A DNA stretch of 64,000 bases from Nocardioides sp. BGMRC 2183 (GTDB lineage: Bacteria > Actinomycetota > Actinomycetes > Propionibacteriales > Nocardioidaceae): contig VSSA01000004.1 in NCBI GenBank assembly GCA_008123405.1, positions 62,001 to 126,000 of the forward strand. The letters are read 5' to 3'. Positions 1 through 9,671 of this stretch are shown in pieces. The position numbers and the translations under genes were made by a program. The notes under the pieces are model-generated. The model was not told the DNA's origin. It ran no database searches and saw nothing but the letters and a program-made list of their open reading frames with translations. How positions within the stretch are numbered: the first letter of the stretch is position 1; every line of letters begins with the position of its first letter.

Positions 1-96
1 GACGAGGAGCCGTCCGCACCTGCGTGGGTGAGGCCGTTCGCCACCGGCGCGGCAGCGATGCTCGCGTTGGTCGCACTCGTCCGACGTCGACGATGA
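1..96 (+). CDS. C-terminal end of a membrane-anchored protein (probable D-Ala-D-Ala carboxypeptidase)
   Basis: Only the last 31 codons lie in the window; the frame opens at base 1 and ends at TGA 94-96. What is visible is a short Pro/Ala linker, one hydrophobic helix (about residues 12-27 of the fragment) and a four-arginine tail, a typical C-terminal membrane anchor with a cytoplasmic basic stop. The next gene is an SCO4848-family protein, which from memory of streptomycete gene order often follows a D-alanyl-D-alanine carboxypeptidase with such an anchor. The enzyme identity rests on that context only, since no catalytic motif is present. Confidence 0.4.
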   Translation, partial: DEEPSAPAWVRPFATGAAAMLALVALVRRRR

Positions 97-157
97 TCAA
101 GCGACTCCAGCGACGCGCGACACCAGCGCCACGATCCCGACAAGAGAGCAGCTCCCG

Positions 158-385
158 ATGAAGTTCGAACGCAAGCACGCCGTCCTGCTCCTGCTCGTTG
201 CTGCCTGGAACGTGATCACCTTCGGCAACTTCGCCAAGAACCTCTACAGCGCCTACGAATCGGGCGAGGATCGTGCCACCGGCTACTGGGTGGCCCACAC
301 CGTGCTGATCGTGGTGAACCTGGCCATCGCGGCACTGCTCGGCTCGCTGGGCTGGAAGGCGCTGCGCAGCACGCGCAAGGACTGA
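158..385 (+). CDS. SCO4848-family small membrane protein
   Basis: A 75-residue protein with two predicted membrane helices (about residues 8-28 and 45-66), a short charged loop between them and a basic C-terminus. The pattern W-N-x-I-T-F-x-x-F-x-K-N-L in the first half matches the conserved actinobacterial family named for S. coelicolor SCO4848, whose function is unknown. ATG 158 has only a weak purine-rich stretch (AGAGAGCAG) upstream. It follows the anchored protein by 61 bp and may be cotranscribed with it. Family assignment is from recognition; no function can be inferred. Confidence 0.65.
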   Translation: MKFERKHAVLLLLVAAWNVITFGNFAKNLYSAYESGEDRATGYWVAHTVLIVVNLAIAALLGSLGWKALRSTRKD

Positions 386-467
386 GCGCTGCACGCCGAC
401 ACGGCGGGTGTGAGGACCGTCGCGTCGGCGTCGTACCCGTGGAATCGGTCGGTGCCGGGCCGCAGCC

Positions 468-473
468 TAGAAT
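468..473 (+). promoter_or_regulatory. Candidate -10 hexamer TAGAAT for the copper module
   Basis: TAGAAT stands about 76 nt upstream of the ATG at 550 in the 164-bp gap after the SCO4848-like gene. No convincing -35 is visible at 17-18 bp. It would give a 5' leader of roughly 70 nt. Confidence 0.3.
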
Positions 474-549
474 CGCCGGTGACGGCCCGTCCCCGGGCCG
501 GGGTCGGCGCCGGGCGCCGGCGAGTCGCAGTTCCGCGGGAGTCCTGATC

Positions 550-1191
550 ATGAGCGTGTCCGCCACCACGGCGTCGACACCGCCGTCGCGGGCGCTGCGG
601 GTACGTCGCGCGCGCGGGCTGGTCAGCGGCTCGGTCGCCGCGTTCGGCGCACTGGTGGCCCACCTGGCCGCCGGCGGAGCTGTCGAACTGGTGCCCGGAC
701 TGGTGGTCCTCGGCGTCGCGGTGCCGCTCGCCGTGGCGCTGACCCGGGCCGACGTGGTCGCCCCGGGCCGGCTCCTCACGGTCGCCGCCACGGCCCAGCT
801 GGTCAGCCACCTGTGCCTGCTGATGGCTCCGTCGGACGCGGGGCACGTCCACCACGGCGGGACCGGTGCCGGGGCTGGTGCCGCGATGGTGCCCTCGGTC
901 GCGATGTTGGCCGGGCACGCCGCGGTCGCACTCGTCGTGGCGGCGTTGGCCGCCGGCCTGGATCGCGCCGTCCTCGATCTGTTGGCGAACCTCCTGGTGC
1001 GGCTGCTGCCCCGGACCCCGGGTGCGGTCGTCGTCCCTGCCCTTCGGCGCGCGCTCGTCCATGGCCGACCCCGCGTACGACGTACCCACGGGCTCGTGGC
1101 GACCCGAAGCGCGCGAGGGCCACCGGGGGCGCTGACACCGCCACCGCGGATGCCGCTGCGCGGCGTCCGGATGCCCCTCGCGCCCTGCTGA
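550..1191 (+). CDS. Integral membrane protein of the copper cluster
   Basis: A 213-residue protein with about four hydrophobic segments and a small His-rich stretch (HVHHGG) between the second half helices, followed by an Arg/Pro-rich cytoplasmic-looking tail. I chose ATG 550 (MSVSATT...) rather than a possible in-frame start at 439 because the extra 37 residues are Arg/Gly/Pro-rich and a GCGGGA purine patch precedes 550. No family is recognised with confidence. The gene is immediately upstream of a PCu(A)C chaperone, CopC and CopD/CtaG, so a role in copper handling is plausible, and the histidines fit that, but this is inference from neighbours. Confidence 0.6.
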   Translation: MSVSATTASTPPSRALRVRRARGLVSGSVAAFGALVAHLAAGGAVELVPGLVVLGVAVPLAVALTRADVVAPGRLLTVAATAQLVSHLCLLMAPSDAGHVHHGGTGAGAGAAMVPSVAMLAGHAAVALVVAALAAGLDRAVLDLLANLLVRLLPRTPGAVVVPALRRALVHGRPRVRRTHGLVATRSARGPPGALTPPPRMPLRGVRMPLAPC

Positions 1192-1256
1192 CCCGCCGCC
1201 GGTGGGAGCACGGCGCTCCCCGCGCGCTCCGCGCGCACCGACGAACGGAACCCGAC

Positions 1257-1787
1257 ATGAACACCAGTACCAAGCTCGCCACGGGCGTGCTCGCCCTGAC
1301 GGTGGCGTCCCTGCTGACCGCCTGCGGCAGCGACACCAGCGAGGCAGCGACCGACGAGCCGGCGACCGGGCAGAGCACCGACGAGGCGGCCCAGTTCAGC
1401 GTGGAGGACCCCTGGGTCAAGGCGACCGACGAGGAGATGACCGCCGCCTTCGGCACCCTGGTCAACGAGTCGGATGAGGAGATCACCGTCGTGGCCGCCA
1501 CCACCTCGGCCAGCGACATGACCGAGCTCCACGAAACCGTCCAGAACGACGACGGCTCGATGGCGATGCAGGCCAAGGAGGGCGGTTTCACCATTCCCGC
1601 CGGTGGTGAGCACGTGCTCGAGCCCGGTGGCGACCACGTCATGATGATGGACCTCACCGAGCCGGTCGAGGCCGGCACCGTCGTCACGATCACGTTCACG
1701 CTCGACGACGAGAGCACGGTGGCCGTCGAGTCGACCGTCAAGCCGTTCACCGGCGCCGACGAGAACTACCAGGGCGGCGAGCACTGA
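1257..1787 (+). CDS. PCu(A)C-type copper chaperone lipoprotein
   Basis: A 176-residue exported protein. The signal peptide ends in a lipobox (L-T-A-C, Cys23), so it should be lipid-anchored outside the membrane. The PCu(A)C/DUF461 domain fills about residues 50-165. Members bind extracellular Cu(I) through an H-M-x10-M-x21-H-x-M pattern and pass it to cytochrome oxidase subunit II. Here the first pair reads LHET rather than HM, while the MAM and HVMMM ligands are present, so one methionine ligand is replaced. ATG 1257 was chosen because it directly begins the signal peptide. The gene overlaps the DyP start by one base and belongs to a tight five-gene operon. Confidence 0.85.
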   Translation: MNTSTKLATGVLALTVASLLTACGSDTSEAATDEPATGQSTDEAAQFSVEDPWVKATDEEMTAAFGTLVNESDEEITVVAATTSASDMTELHETVQNDDGSMAMQAKEGGFTIPAGGEHVLEPGGDHVMMMDLTEPVEAGTVVTITFTLDDESTVAVESTVKPFTGADENYQGGEH

Positions 1788-3049
1788 TGGGCGGCGGTCC
1801 TACCTGGGACCGCCGCCGGCTGCTCCGCACCGGCGCTGCCGCATTCGGCGGCGCCGGTGTCGGGTGGGGCGCCTCGGCGGTCGTCGCCGATCGAGCTGTG
1901 GCGGCCGATCAGGCGACCTCGGCCGGGACGGTGCAGCTGACCCCGGCAGCGGGCGCGGAGCTGGCGCCGGCAGCTGGCCGGCACCAGGCGGGGATCACCA
2001 CTGCTCCGCAGGCCCACGTGGCGCTGATCGGCTGGGACCTGCGTGGTGGCCCGACCAGCTCCGGCCTGACCCGGATGATGCGGCTGCTCACCGACGATGC
2101 TCGGCGCCTCACCGCCGGGGAGCCGGCGCTGGCCGACACCGAACCGGAGTTGGCCGCCTACCCGTCCCGCCTGACCGTGACGTTCGGATTCGGGCCGCGC
2201 GTCCTCGACCGGCTGGTACGGCGTCCCGAGCGGATCGGCCTCGTCGAGCTGCCCGCGTTCGCCGGTGACCGGCTCGAGGAGAGCTGGGCCCAGACCGACG
2301 TCGTGGCCCAGGTCTGTTGCGACGACCCGACCACCCTGGCGCATGCCCGCCGGATGCTGCTCAAGGACGCGGACGCCTTCGCCTCGCTGCGGTGGGTGCA
2401 GGAGGGGTTCCGCACCGCCCGCGGCACTACCCCCGAGGGCACCACGATGCGGAACCTGATGGGCCAGGTCGACGGCACCGTCAATCTCGACCCGGCCGAG
2501 CCCGCGTTCGACGAGCGGGTCTGGGCCGCGGGTGATCAGCGGTTCGCCGGCGGCACCTTCCTGGTGGTCCGTCGCATCCGGATGGACATGGCCGGTTGGG
2601 ACCGGGTGGACCGGGTCGGCCGCGAGGCGACCATCGGCCGGCGTCTGGCCGATGGAGCGCCGCTGACCGGCCAGAACGAGTTCGACGAGCCCGACTTCGA
2701 AGCGACCGACCGCTACGGGTTCCCGGTGATCGACCCGGCCAGCCATATCGCGCGGGCCCGACATCGCACCCCGGCCGAGCAGTTCCTGCGGCGCGCCTAC
2801 AACTACGACCACACGGACCTCTCACGGGACGGCGGTGCGGACACCGGACTCCTCTTCCTCGCCTACACCTGCGACGTGGCGGCGTCGTTCGTCCCGGTGC
2901 AGCGGCGACTCGCCGAGATCGACCGCCTCAACGAGTGGGTGAAGGCGATCGGCTCCGCCGTCTACGCGATTCCGCCCGCCGCGCCCGAAGATGGGTACGT
3001 CGGCCAGCAGTTGCTGGAGCCCGACACCGACGAGGAGGACAACGCATGA
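1787..3049 (+). CDS. Tat-exported Dyp-type heme peroxidase
   Basis: A 420-residue protein. Residues 9-15 carry a twin-arginine motif (RRRLLRT) followed by a hydrophobic, glycine-rich region, so folded export through Tat is expected. The DyP hallmark GxxDG is present as GQVDG at residues 226-230; its Asp is the distal acid-base residue. A His near residue 320 (SHIARARH) is the candidate proximal heme ligand. The length fits the EfeB/DyP class. The ATG sits inside the stop of the chaperone gene (TGATG) and the last four bases overlap the CopC start, so translation is coupled. In some bacteria DyPs work with EfeUO iron uptake, but here it is embedded in a copper/oxidase operon, which suggests an envelope redox role. 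Confidence 0.85.
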   Translation: MGGGPTWDRRRLLRTGAAAFGGAGVGWGASAVVADRAVAADQATSAGTVQLTPAAGAELAPAAGRHQAGITTAPQAHVALIGWDLRGGPTSSGLTRMMRLLTDDARRLTAGEPALADTEPELAAYPSRLTVTFGFGPRVLDRLVRRPERIGLVELPAFAGDRLEESWAQTDVVAQVCCDDPTTLAHARRMLLKDADAFASLRWVQEGFRTARGTTPEGTTMRNLMGQVDGTVNLDPAEPAFDERVWAAGDQRFAGGTFLVVRRIRMDMAGWDRVDRVGREATIGRRLADGAPLTGQNEFDEPDFEATDRYGFPVIDPASHIARARHRTPAEQFLRRAYNYDHTDLSRDGGADTGLLFLAYTCDVAASFVPVQRRLAEIDRLNEWVKAIGSAVYAIPPAAPEDGYVGQQLLEPDTDEEDNA

Positions 3050-3657
3050 CCGGCCAGGCCACCCCCGCCACCCACGCCACCGTGCGGGCGCTGCTCGCGG
3101 CGGTGGCCGCCGGCGCCCTGCTCCTCGGCGCCGGCTGGCACACCCCGGCCGCCGCGCACGCCAGCCTGCTCTCGTCCACCCCGTCGGACGGCGAGCGTCT
3201 CGAGGCGGCTCCGGAGCAGGTCACGCTCACCTTCAACGAGTCGATGAGCGAGCCCGCCTACATCGTGGTGACCGGCCCGGACGGCGAGCAGGCCGCCGAG
3301 GGCGAGGTCGCGGTGGACGGTGCGGACGTGTCGGTGGCCCTCGTCGACGGCGTCGGCGAGGGCAGCTACACCGTCGCCTTCCGGGTGGTCTCCGCCGACG
3401 GGCACCCGGTGACCGGGCAGTACGCGTTCGGGGTCGGTGACGGCCCGATCTCCACGCCGGGCGCCGACCAAGGCGAGGGTGCTGCTCCGGAGACGGGTGA
3501 GAACGGCTCGGAGAGCACCGGGTCGACCGAGTCCGCACCGGTCGAGGAGGAACGTGACGGTGGCTCACTGCGCACTGTGCAGTGGGCCGTCGGCATCGGC
3601 CTCGTCGCGGTCGCCGCGGTGCTCTACCTGCTCTCGCGCCGGAAGAGGTCGCAGTGA
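3046..3657 (+). CDS. copC: CopC-domain copper-binding exported protein
   Basis: A 203-residue protein with a signal peptide ending ...AAA, after which His38 becomes close to the mature N-terminus as in CopC, where that His binds Cu(II). The CopC beta-barrel spans about residues 38-133, with the family patterns LLSSTPSDGE, TFNE and SADGHPVTGQY. An acidic, Ser/Gly-rich linker leads to a C-terminal helix and a Arg/Lys tail, so the protein is membrane-anchored. Start ATG 3046 overlaps the DyP stop (ATGA), and its own stop overlaps the GTG of the CopD-CtaG gene. It presumably delivers copper to the adjacent CopD. Confidence 0.88.
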   Translation: MTGQATPATHATVRALLAAVAAGALLLGAGWHTPAAAHASLLSSTPSDGERLEAAPEQVTLTFNESMSEPAYIVVTGPDGEQAAEGEVAVDGADVSVALVDGVGEGSYTVAFRVVSADGHPVTGQYAFGVGDGPISTPGADQGEGAAPETGENGSESTGSTESAPVEEERDGGSLRTVQWAVGIGLVAVAAVLYLLSRRKRSQ

Positions 3658-5642
3658 GCTCCGACGAGCCCGGTGCCGCCCGGAGCGGCCCGCAGCGGGG
3701 ACCGGTCGTGCTCGCCGCGATCCTGGCCGCCGTCGCCGCCCTGATCGTGCTCCTGCTGGCCGGCGGAGGCGCGCCGGCGGAGCCGATCCCGGGGCTGCCC
3801 GACCCCGGCCGGGTGACCGGCTGGGGGCTGCCGCTGAGCCGGCTGGCCGCGGACCTGCTGTCGATCGGCGTGGTGGCCGGCCTGCTCGTCGTACCGCTGA
3901 CGATGCGGCGGCCGAGTGACGATCTGACCGGGCGGGCGCTGCGCGCCACCGGAGCGGTGCGCTGGCTGGCGGTGGGCTGGGCGGTAGCGGCCCTGGTGCA
4001 GGCGGTGCTGAGCTACTCCGACCAGTTCGCGGTGCCGGTGAGCCGGATGACCTTCCAGGAGGTGAGCGGCTTCCTGCGCACCGTGGACCAGGGGCAGGCG
4101 CTGGTGGCGCAGGCGGTGATGGCGGCCGTGCTCGCGGTCGCGGTCCGCTGGGTGCTGACCTGCCGCGGAGCTCTGGTCCTGCTCGGGCTCGCGCTGGTCA
4201 CCCTGGTGCCGCCGCTGCTGACCGGTCACGCCGCCTCCGCGGGCAGCCATGACACCGCGATCGTCGCGATCGGCGTGCACGTACTGGCCGCCGTGGTGTG
4301 GGTCGGTGGACTGCTCGCGCTGTGGTGGCACCTCGCCTTGGACCGCGCGCTCCAGGAGCGTGCCGTGCGACGCTTCGCGGCCGTCGCGACCTGGTGCCTG
4401 GCGCTGACCGCGGTGTCCGGGGTGGTCAGCGCCTGGCTTCGGGTCGGCTCGCTCGACGAGCTCACCAGCGCGTACGCCGTCGGCGCGATGATCAAGATCG
4501 CGGTGTTGGTGGCGATCGCGCTGATCGCGCTCCAGGTACGCCGTGCCGTGCTCGCCCGCGGTGCCCGGACCTGGCGTTCCTTGGCCGCGCTGACCGCAGG
4601 CGAGGGTGTCCTGATGGCCACGGCGGTCGGTCTCGGCGTCGGACTCTCTCGGACGCCGACCCCGGTAGGGGAGCCGTACACCTCGGTGGCCGAGAGCGTG
4701 CTGGGCGGCCCCGTGCCGCCCGAGCCGACCCTGAGCCGTCTGCTGTGGTCCTTCACTGCCAACGGGGTCGGGCTGGCCGTCGTCGGGATCGGCGCCGCCG
4801 CCTATCTGGCCGGTGTGATCCGCCTGCGTCGTCGCGGGGACCGGTGGTCGATCGGCCGCAGTGTTGCGTTCTTCGCCGGCCTGCTGGTGATCGGCTATGC
4901 CACCTTCGGCGGATTGGGCACCTACAGCCACGTCATGTTCAGCGCGCACATGGCCTCGCACATGCTGCTCTCGATGGTGGCCCCGATCCTTCTGGTCGTC
5001 GGCGCTCCGATCGCGCTGGCGCTGCGGGCGCTTCCCGGCTCCGACGTTCCCGGGGGTGCAGGGCCCCGCCAGATGCTGGCAGGCGCCCTGGCGTCGCGTC
5101 CGGCCCGCTGGGTGTTCCACCCCGTCACTGCGGGACTGCTCCTGGTCGGCAGCCTCTACGTGGTCTACCTGACCGACATGTTCGACTGGCTGATGCGCAG
5201 CCACCTCGGCCACGCCGCGATGGAGATCCACTTCCTGGCCGCAGGACTGATCTTCTTCGAGCTGTTGCTGGGGGAGCGGCCGGGCCATCCGGTGCCCTAC
5301 CTGAGCCGACTGCTGCTCCTGCTGGTCACCATGCCCTTCCACGCATTCTTCTCCGTGACGGTGATGGGCTCGGACCGGATCATCGGCGAGGACTACTACG
5401 GGCTGCTGGCGGTGCCCTACGTCCCCGACCTGCTCGCCGACCAGAACCTCGCCGGCTCGATGAACTGGGCCTTGGGCGAGATCCCGATGGTGATGGTCAT
5501 CGTCGTGCTGGTGATCCAGTGGTGGCGCGACGACGCCCGCACCGCCCGCCGCCGCGACCGCGCCGCCGATCGTGACGGTGACGCCGAGCTCGAGGCCTAC
5601 AACCGGATGCTCCAGGGGATCTCCGAGCGCGACCGCCCCTGA
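3654..5642 (+). CDS. CopD / CtaG fusion membrane protein (copper import and oxidase assembly)
   Basis: A 662-residue polytopic protein combining two families. The N-terminal half (about residues 10-320) matches CopD, with helices and the histidine regions LTGHAASAGSHD and IGVHVLAAVVWVGG. The C-terminal half (about residues 370-630) matches the caa3-type cytochrome oxidase assembly factor CtaG, with SHVMFSAHMASHMLLSM, HLGHAAMEIHF and a MPFHAFFSV segment. CopD moves copper across the membrane and CtaG inserts it in the CuB site, so the fusion joins supply and delivery. This arrangement is known in actinobacteria. GTG 3654 overlaps the copC stop. The gene ends the operon at a repeat-rich convergent gap. 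Confidence 0.88.
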   Translation: MSSDEPGAARSGPQRGPVVLAAILAAVAALIVLLLAGGGAPAEPIPGLPDPGRVTGWGLPLSRLAADLLSIGVVAGLLVVPLTMRRPSDDLTGRALRATGAVRWLAVGWAVAALVQAVLSYSDQFAVPVSRMTFQEVSGFLRTVDQGQALVAQAVMAAVLAVAVRWVLTCRGALVLLGLALVTLVPPLLTGHAASAGSHDTAIVAIGVHVLAAVVWVGGLLALWWHLALDRALQERAVRRFAAVATWCLALTAVSGVVSAWLRVGSLDELTSAYAVGAMIKIAVLVAIALIALQVRRAVLARGARTWRSLAALTAGEGVLMATAVGLGVGLSRTPTPVGEPYTSVAESVLGGPVPPEPTLSRLLWSFTANGVGLAVVGIGAAAYLAGVIRLRRRGDRWSIGRSVAFFAGLLVIGYATFGGLGTYSHVMFSAHMASHMLLSMVAPILLVVGAPIALALRALPGSDVPGGAGPRQMLAGALASRPARWVFHPVTAGLLLVGSLYVVYLTDMFDWLMRSHLGHAAMEIHFLAAGLIFFELLLGERPGHPVPYLSRLLLLLVTMPFHAFFSVTVMGSDRIIGEDYYGLLAVPYVPDLLADQNLAGSMNWALGEIPMVMVIVVLVIQWWRDDARTARRRDRAADRDGDAELEAYNRMLQGISERDRP

Positions 5643-5643
5643 C

Positions 5644-5810
5644 GTTGACTTGGGGTTTGGGGCCGGTCGAGTTGGGAGTTTGGGCCCCTTCAGCCAAACG
5701 GCGCGAACGAACACGTCGACGGGCCCGAACCCCGAAGTCGAGGGGGCCCGAATCCCGAAGTCGAGGGGGCCCGAATCCCCAAGTCAAGGGGCCCGAACCC
5801 CCAAGTCAAC
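5644..5810. repeat. Array of ~22-bp repeats in both orientations between convergent genes
   Basis: Two left units (5644-5665, 5666-5688) begin GTTGACTTGG / GTCGAGTTGG and end in a GGGGCC or GGGCCC block. Four right units (about 5721-5742, 5743-5765, 5766-5788, 5788-5810) are the reverse complement of the same sequence: GGGCCCGAA, CCCC, then AAGTCGAG or AAGTCAAC. The outer left and right units pair almost perfectly, so a very stable cruciform or RNA hairpin can form in either transcript. It lies exactly between the CopD-CtaG stop and the sdhB stop, so a bidirectional terminator role is plausible. The same unit recurs at 32628-32715. Confidence 0.8.
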
Positions 5811-5819
5811 CGGGGTCGG

Positions 5820-6563
5820 TCAGTAGCCGTTCTTCAGGGCGGTGCGGAGGTCCTTGTTCAGCTGGCTGATCACGTCCAGCGGGATCTCCTTGGGGCAGGC
5901 CGAGGCGCACTCACCGATGTTGGTGCAGCCGCCGAAGCCTTCGTGGTCGTGCTGGCCGACCATGTCCACCACGCGGCTGTAGCGCTCCGGCTGGCCCTGG
6001 GGGAGCTCGCCGAGGTGGGTGATCTTGGCGCCGAGGAAGAGTGAGGCGGAGCCATTGGGGCAGGCGGCGACGCAGGCGCCGCAGCCGATGCAGGTGGCCA
6101 CGTTGAAGGCGCGCATCGCCTTGTCCCGCGGGGCCGGCACGGAGTTCGCCTCCGGCGCTGAGCCGGTGTTCGCGGAGATGAAGCCGCCGGACTGGATGAT
6201 CCGGTCGAACGCGGAGCGGTCGACGATCAGGTCCTTGATCACGCTGAACGGCTCGGCGCGCCACGGCTCGATGGTGATCGTGTCGCCGTCGGAGAACGAG
6301 CGCATGTGCAGCTGGCAGGTCGTGGTGACCTCCGGGCCGTGTGCCTCGCCGTTGATCATCAGCGAGCACGTGCCGCAGATGCCTTCGCGACAGTCGGAGT
6401 CGAACGCGACGGGCTCCTCGCCCTTCTCGTTCAGCTGCTCGTTGAGGACGTCGAGCATCTCGAGGAAGCTCATGTCCTCCGAGATCCCCTGCACCTGGTA
6501 GGTGTGGATCCCGCCCTTGTCGCTCGGACCGGCCTGACGCCAGATCTTGAGGGTGAGGTTCAT
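5820..6563 (-). CDS. sdhB: Succinate dehydrogenase iron-sulfur subunit
   Basis: A 247-residue iron-sulfur subunit that carries electrons from FAD to quinone in complex II. Cysteine groups for the 2Fe-2S centre ([12 protein letters not shown]) are in the N-terminal ferredoxin domain, and those for the 4Fe-4S and 3Fe-4S centres ([26 protein letters not shown]) are in the C-terminal domain. The extra length and sequence resemble the type-B enzymes of actinobacteria. I prefer ATG 6563 (MNLTLKIW) over ATG 6569 because a GGGAG sequence lies 7 nt before the former and only 1 nt before the latter. It is the last gene of sdhCAB, 106 bp after sdhA. Confidence 0.93.
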   Translation of the reverse strand: MNLTLKIWRQAGPSDKGGIHTYQVQGISEDMSFLEMLDVLNEQLNEKGEEPVAFDSDCREGICGTCSLMINGEAHGPEVTTTCQLHMRSFSDGDTITIEPWRAEPFSVIKDLIVDRSAFDRIIQSGGFISANTGSAPEANSVPAPRDKAMRAFNVATCIGCGACVAACPNGSASLFLGAKITHLGELPQGQPERYSRVVDMVGQHDHEGFGGCTNIGECASACPKEIPLDVISQLNKDLRTALKNGY

Positions 6564-6669
6564 GGTCATGCTCCCATCGTGGCCACGCCGGCCGGCTCGG
6601 TCGGGGTCCCCGGGGCGTTGTCGACCGGGGGAGCGAAGCGGAGGAGGTCGAGAAGGTCCTGGGGTGACT

Positions 6670-8703
<2,034 letters not shown>

Positions 8704-8715
8704 GGGTCCGGCTCC

Positions 8716-9438
8716 TTACTTCTCGATGATGCCGACGAGGACGGACAGCGGAACCAGCGCGAAGCCGCCGGCGATCACGATCGCGACGACCCAGCCGGCC
8801 GCCCGGGCCCGGGCCCGGGACGTGGCGGTGTTGGTCCATCCCAGGGTCTGCAGGGAGCTGAACGTGCCGTGGTGCAGGTGCATGCCGAGGGCGAGCATCG
8901 CGATCAGGTAGATCACGGTCATCCACCAGAGGTCGAAGCTGTCGACCATGAGCGCGTAGGGGTTGTGGTCGGGGTCCCCGGTCTCACCGCTGCTCGGGTT
9001 GACCTTGACGATGGTGAAGTTCAGCAGGTGCCAGACGATGAAGACCAGCAGCGTCAGCCCGCCCCAGCGCATGGTGCGTGAGGACAACGACGAGCCGGTG
9101 TTCTTCTTGACCGCGTACTGCACCGGGCGGGCGGCAGCAGCCCGGCGCCAGAGGATCACCGCGCAGGCGACGTGGACGACCAGCGCCACGATGAGCCCGA
9201 TGCGGATGATCCACAGCGCACCCTCGTGCGGCAGCATCGGCTCGCCGATCTCGCGCAGGTGTTCGGCGTAGGTGTTGAAGGAGTCCTCACCACCGAACGC
9301 CTTGAGGTTGCCGTACATGTGCGCCAGGACGAAGGCGATGAACAGCAGGCCGCTGACGGCCATGAGGAGTTTCAGGGCGATGGTCGAGCGGGCTGCTCGT
9401 GAGCCCTTCACCAATGAGGGACGCGTCGTCGTTGCCAC
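8716..9438 (-). CDS. sdhC: Succinate dehydrogenase cytochrome b subunit
   Basis: A 240-residue membrane anchor with about five helices and several histidines placed for two b hemes (FVLAHMYGN, VVHVACAVILW, IVWHLLNF, LGMHLHHGTF). This is the single-subunit, di-heme type-B anchor that reduces menaquinone. The GTG at 9438 is preceded by TAGCCT with 8 nt between, so the message is probably leaderless. A 23-bp inverted repeat and a GTAAGG-N4-CCTTAC box lie upstream (listed separately), suggesting dedicated control of the operon. Confidence 0.92.
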   Translation of the reverse strand: MATTTRPSLVKGSRAARSTIALKLLMAVSGLLFIAFVLAHMYGNLKAFGGEDSFNTYAEHLREIGEPMLPHEGALWIIRIGLIVALVVHVACAVILWRRAAAARPVQYAVKKNTGSSLSSRTMRWGGLTLLVFIVWHLLNFTIVKVNPSSGETGDPDHNPYALMVDSFDLWWMTVIYLIAMLALGMHLHHGTFSSLQTLGWTNTATSRARARAAGWVVAIVIAGGFALVPLSVLVGIIEK

Positions 9439-9446
9439 GAGGGGTC

Positions 9447-9472
9447 AGGCTACTCCCGCTACTGGGGAGTAG
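9447..9472 (-). promoter_or_regulatory. sdhCAB promoter: leaderless -10 and 8-bp-arm palindrome
   Basis: On the minus strand TAGCCT (9452-9447) stands 8 nt before the sdhC GTG. An exact inverted repeat with arms CTACTCCC (9450-9457) and GGGAGTAG (9465-9472) and a 7-nt centre covers the -10 edge and the -10/-35 spacer, where a repressor would block RNA polymerase. The regulator is unknown. Confidence 0.55.
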
Positions 9473-9499
9473 GTGACCGGCATCATGTGAGATATGCAC

Positions 9500-9515
9500 G
9501 TAAGGCGACCCTTAC
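9500..9515. promoter_or_regulatory. Palindromic GTAAGG-N4-CCTTAC box (iron-box-like)
   Basis: GTAAGG CGAC CCTTAC, a perfect 6-bp-arm palindrome, lies about 48 nt upstream of the sdhC -10 and 157 nt upstream of the FdhF start. The identical arms with a different centre occur upstream of hmuO (51615-51630). It resembles half of a DtxR/IdeR site (TTAGG-N4-CCTAA), but with TA in place of TT. Confidence 0.5.
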
Positions 9516-9553
9516 CGACCTGTGGTGGTGCCCGATCGGGCTGCCGTGCGGCG

Positions 9554-9643
9554 TGATCGGCGACGTCCCGGCGAGCCGATCAATCACGTCTATCAGGGCA
9601 TCCAAGATTGATCTTTGACTTGTGGCTTGGCCGGGGCCAGCCT
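9554..9643 (+). promoter_or_regulatory. Promoter region of the fdhF-like operon
   Basis: A -35 TTGACT (9615-9620), a 17-bp spacer and a -10 CAGCCT (9638-9643) precede the start at 9672 by about 28 nt. The palindrome AAGATTGATCTT (9604-9615) abuts the -35, and an inverted repeat TGATCGGC...GCCGATCA (9554-9561 / 9575-9582) lies further upstream. These are candidate operators of unknown regulators. Confidence 0.45.
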
Positions 9644-9671
9644 GCTCGTGAGGGACAGCGTCAGGAGGGCA

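Noticed and set aside
3624-5714. Long open frames antisense to real genes (for example 3624-5714 minus, 6547-9081 plus, 18440-20833 minus)
   Set aside because: They are mirror frames produced by high GC third positions; the products are His/Arg/Gly/Asp-rich with no recognisable domains, while the opposite strand encodes clear CopD-CtaG, SdhA/SdhC and MutB.
5644-5810. CRISPR array
   Set aside because: The 22-bp units abut without unique spacers and occur in both orientations; no cas genes are present.
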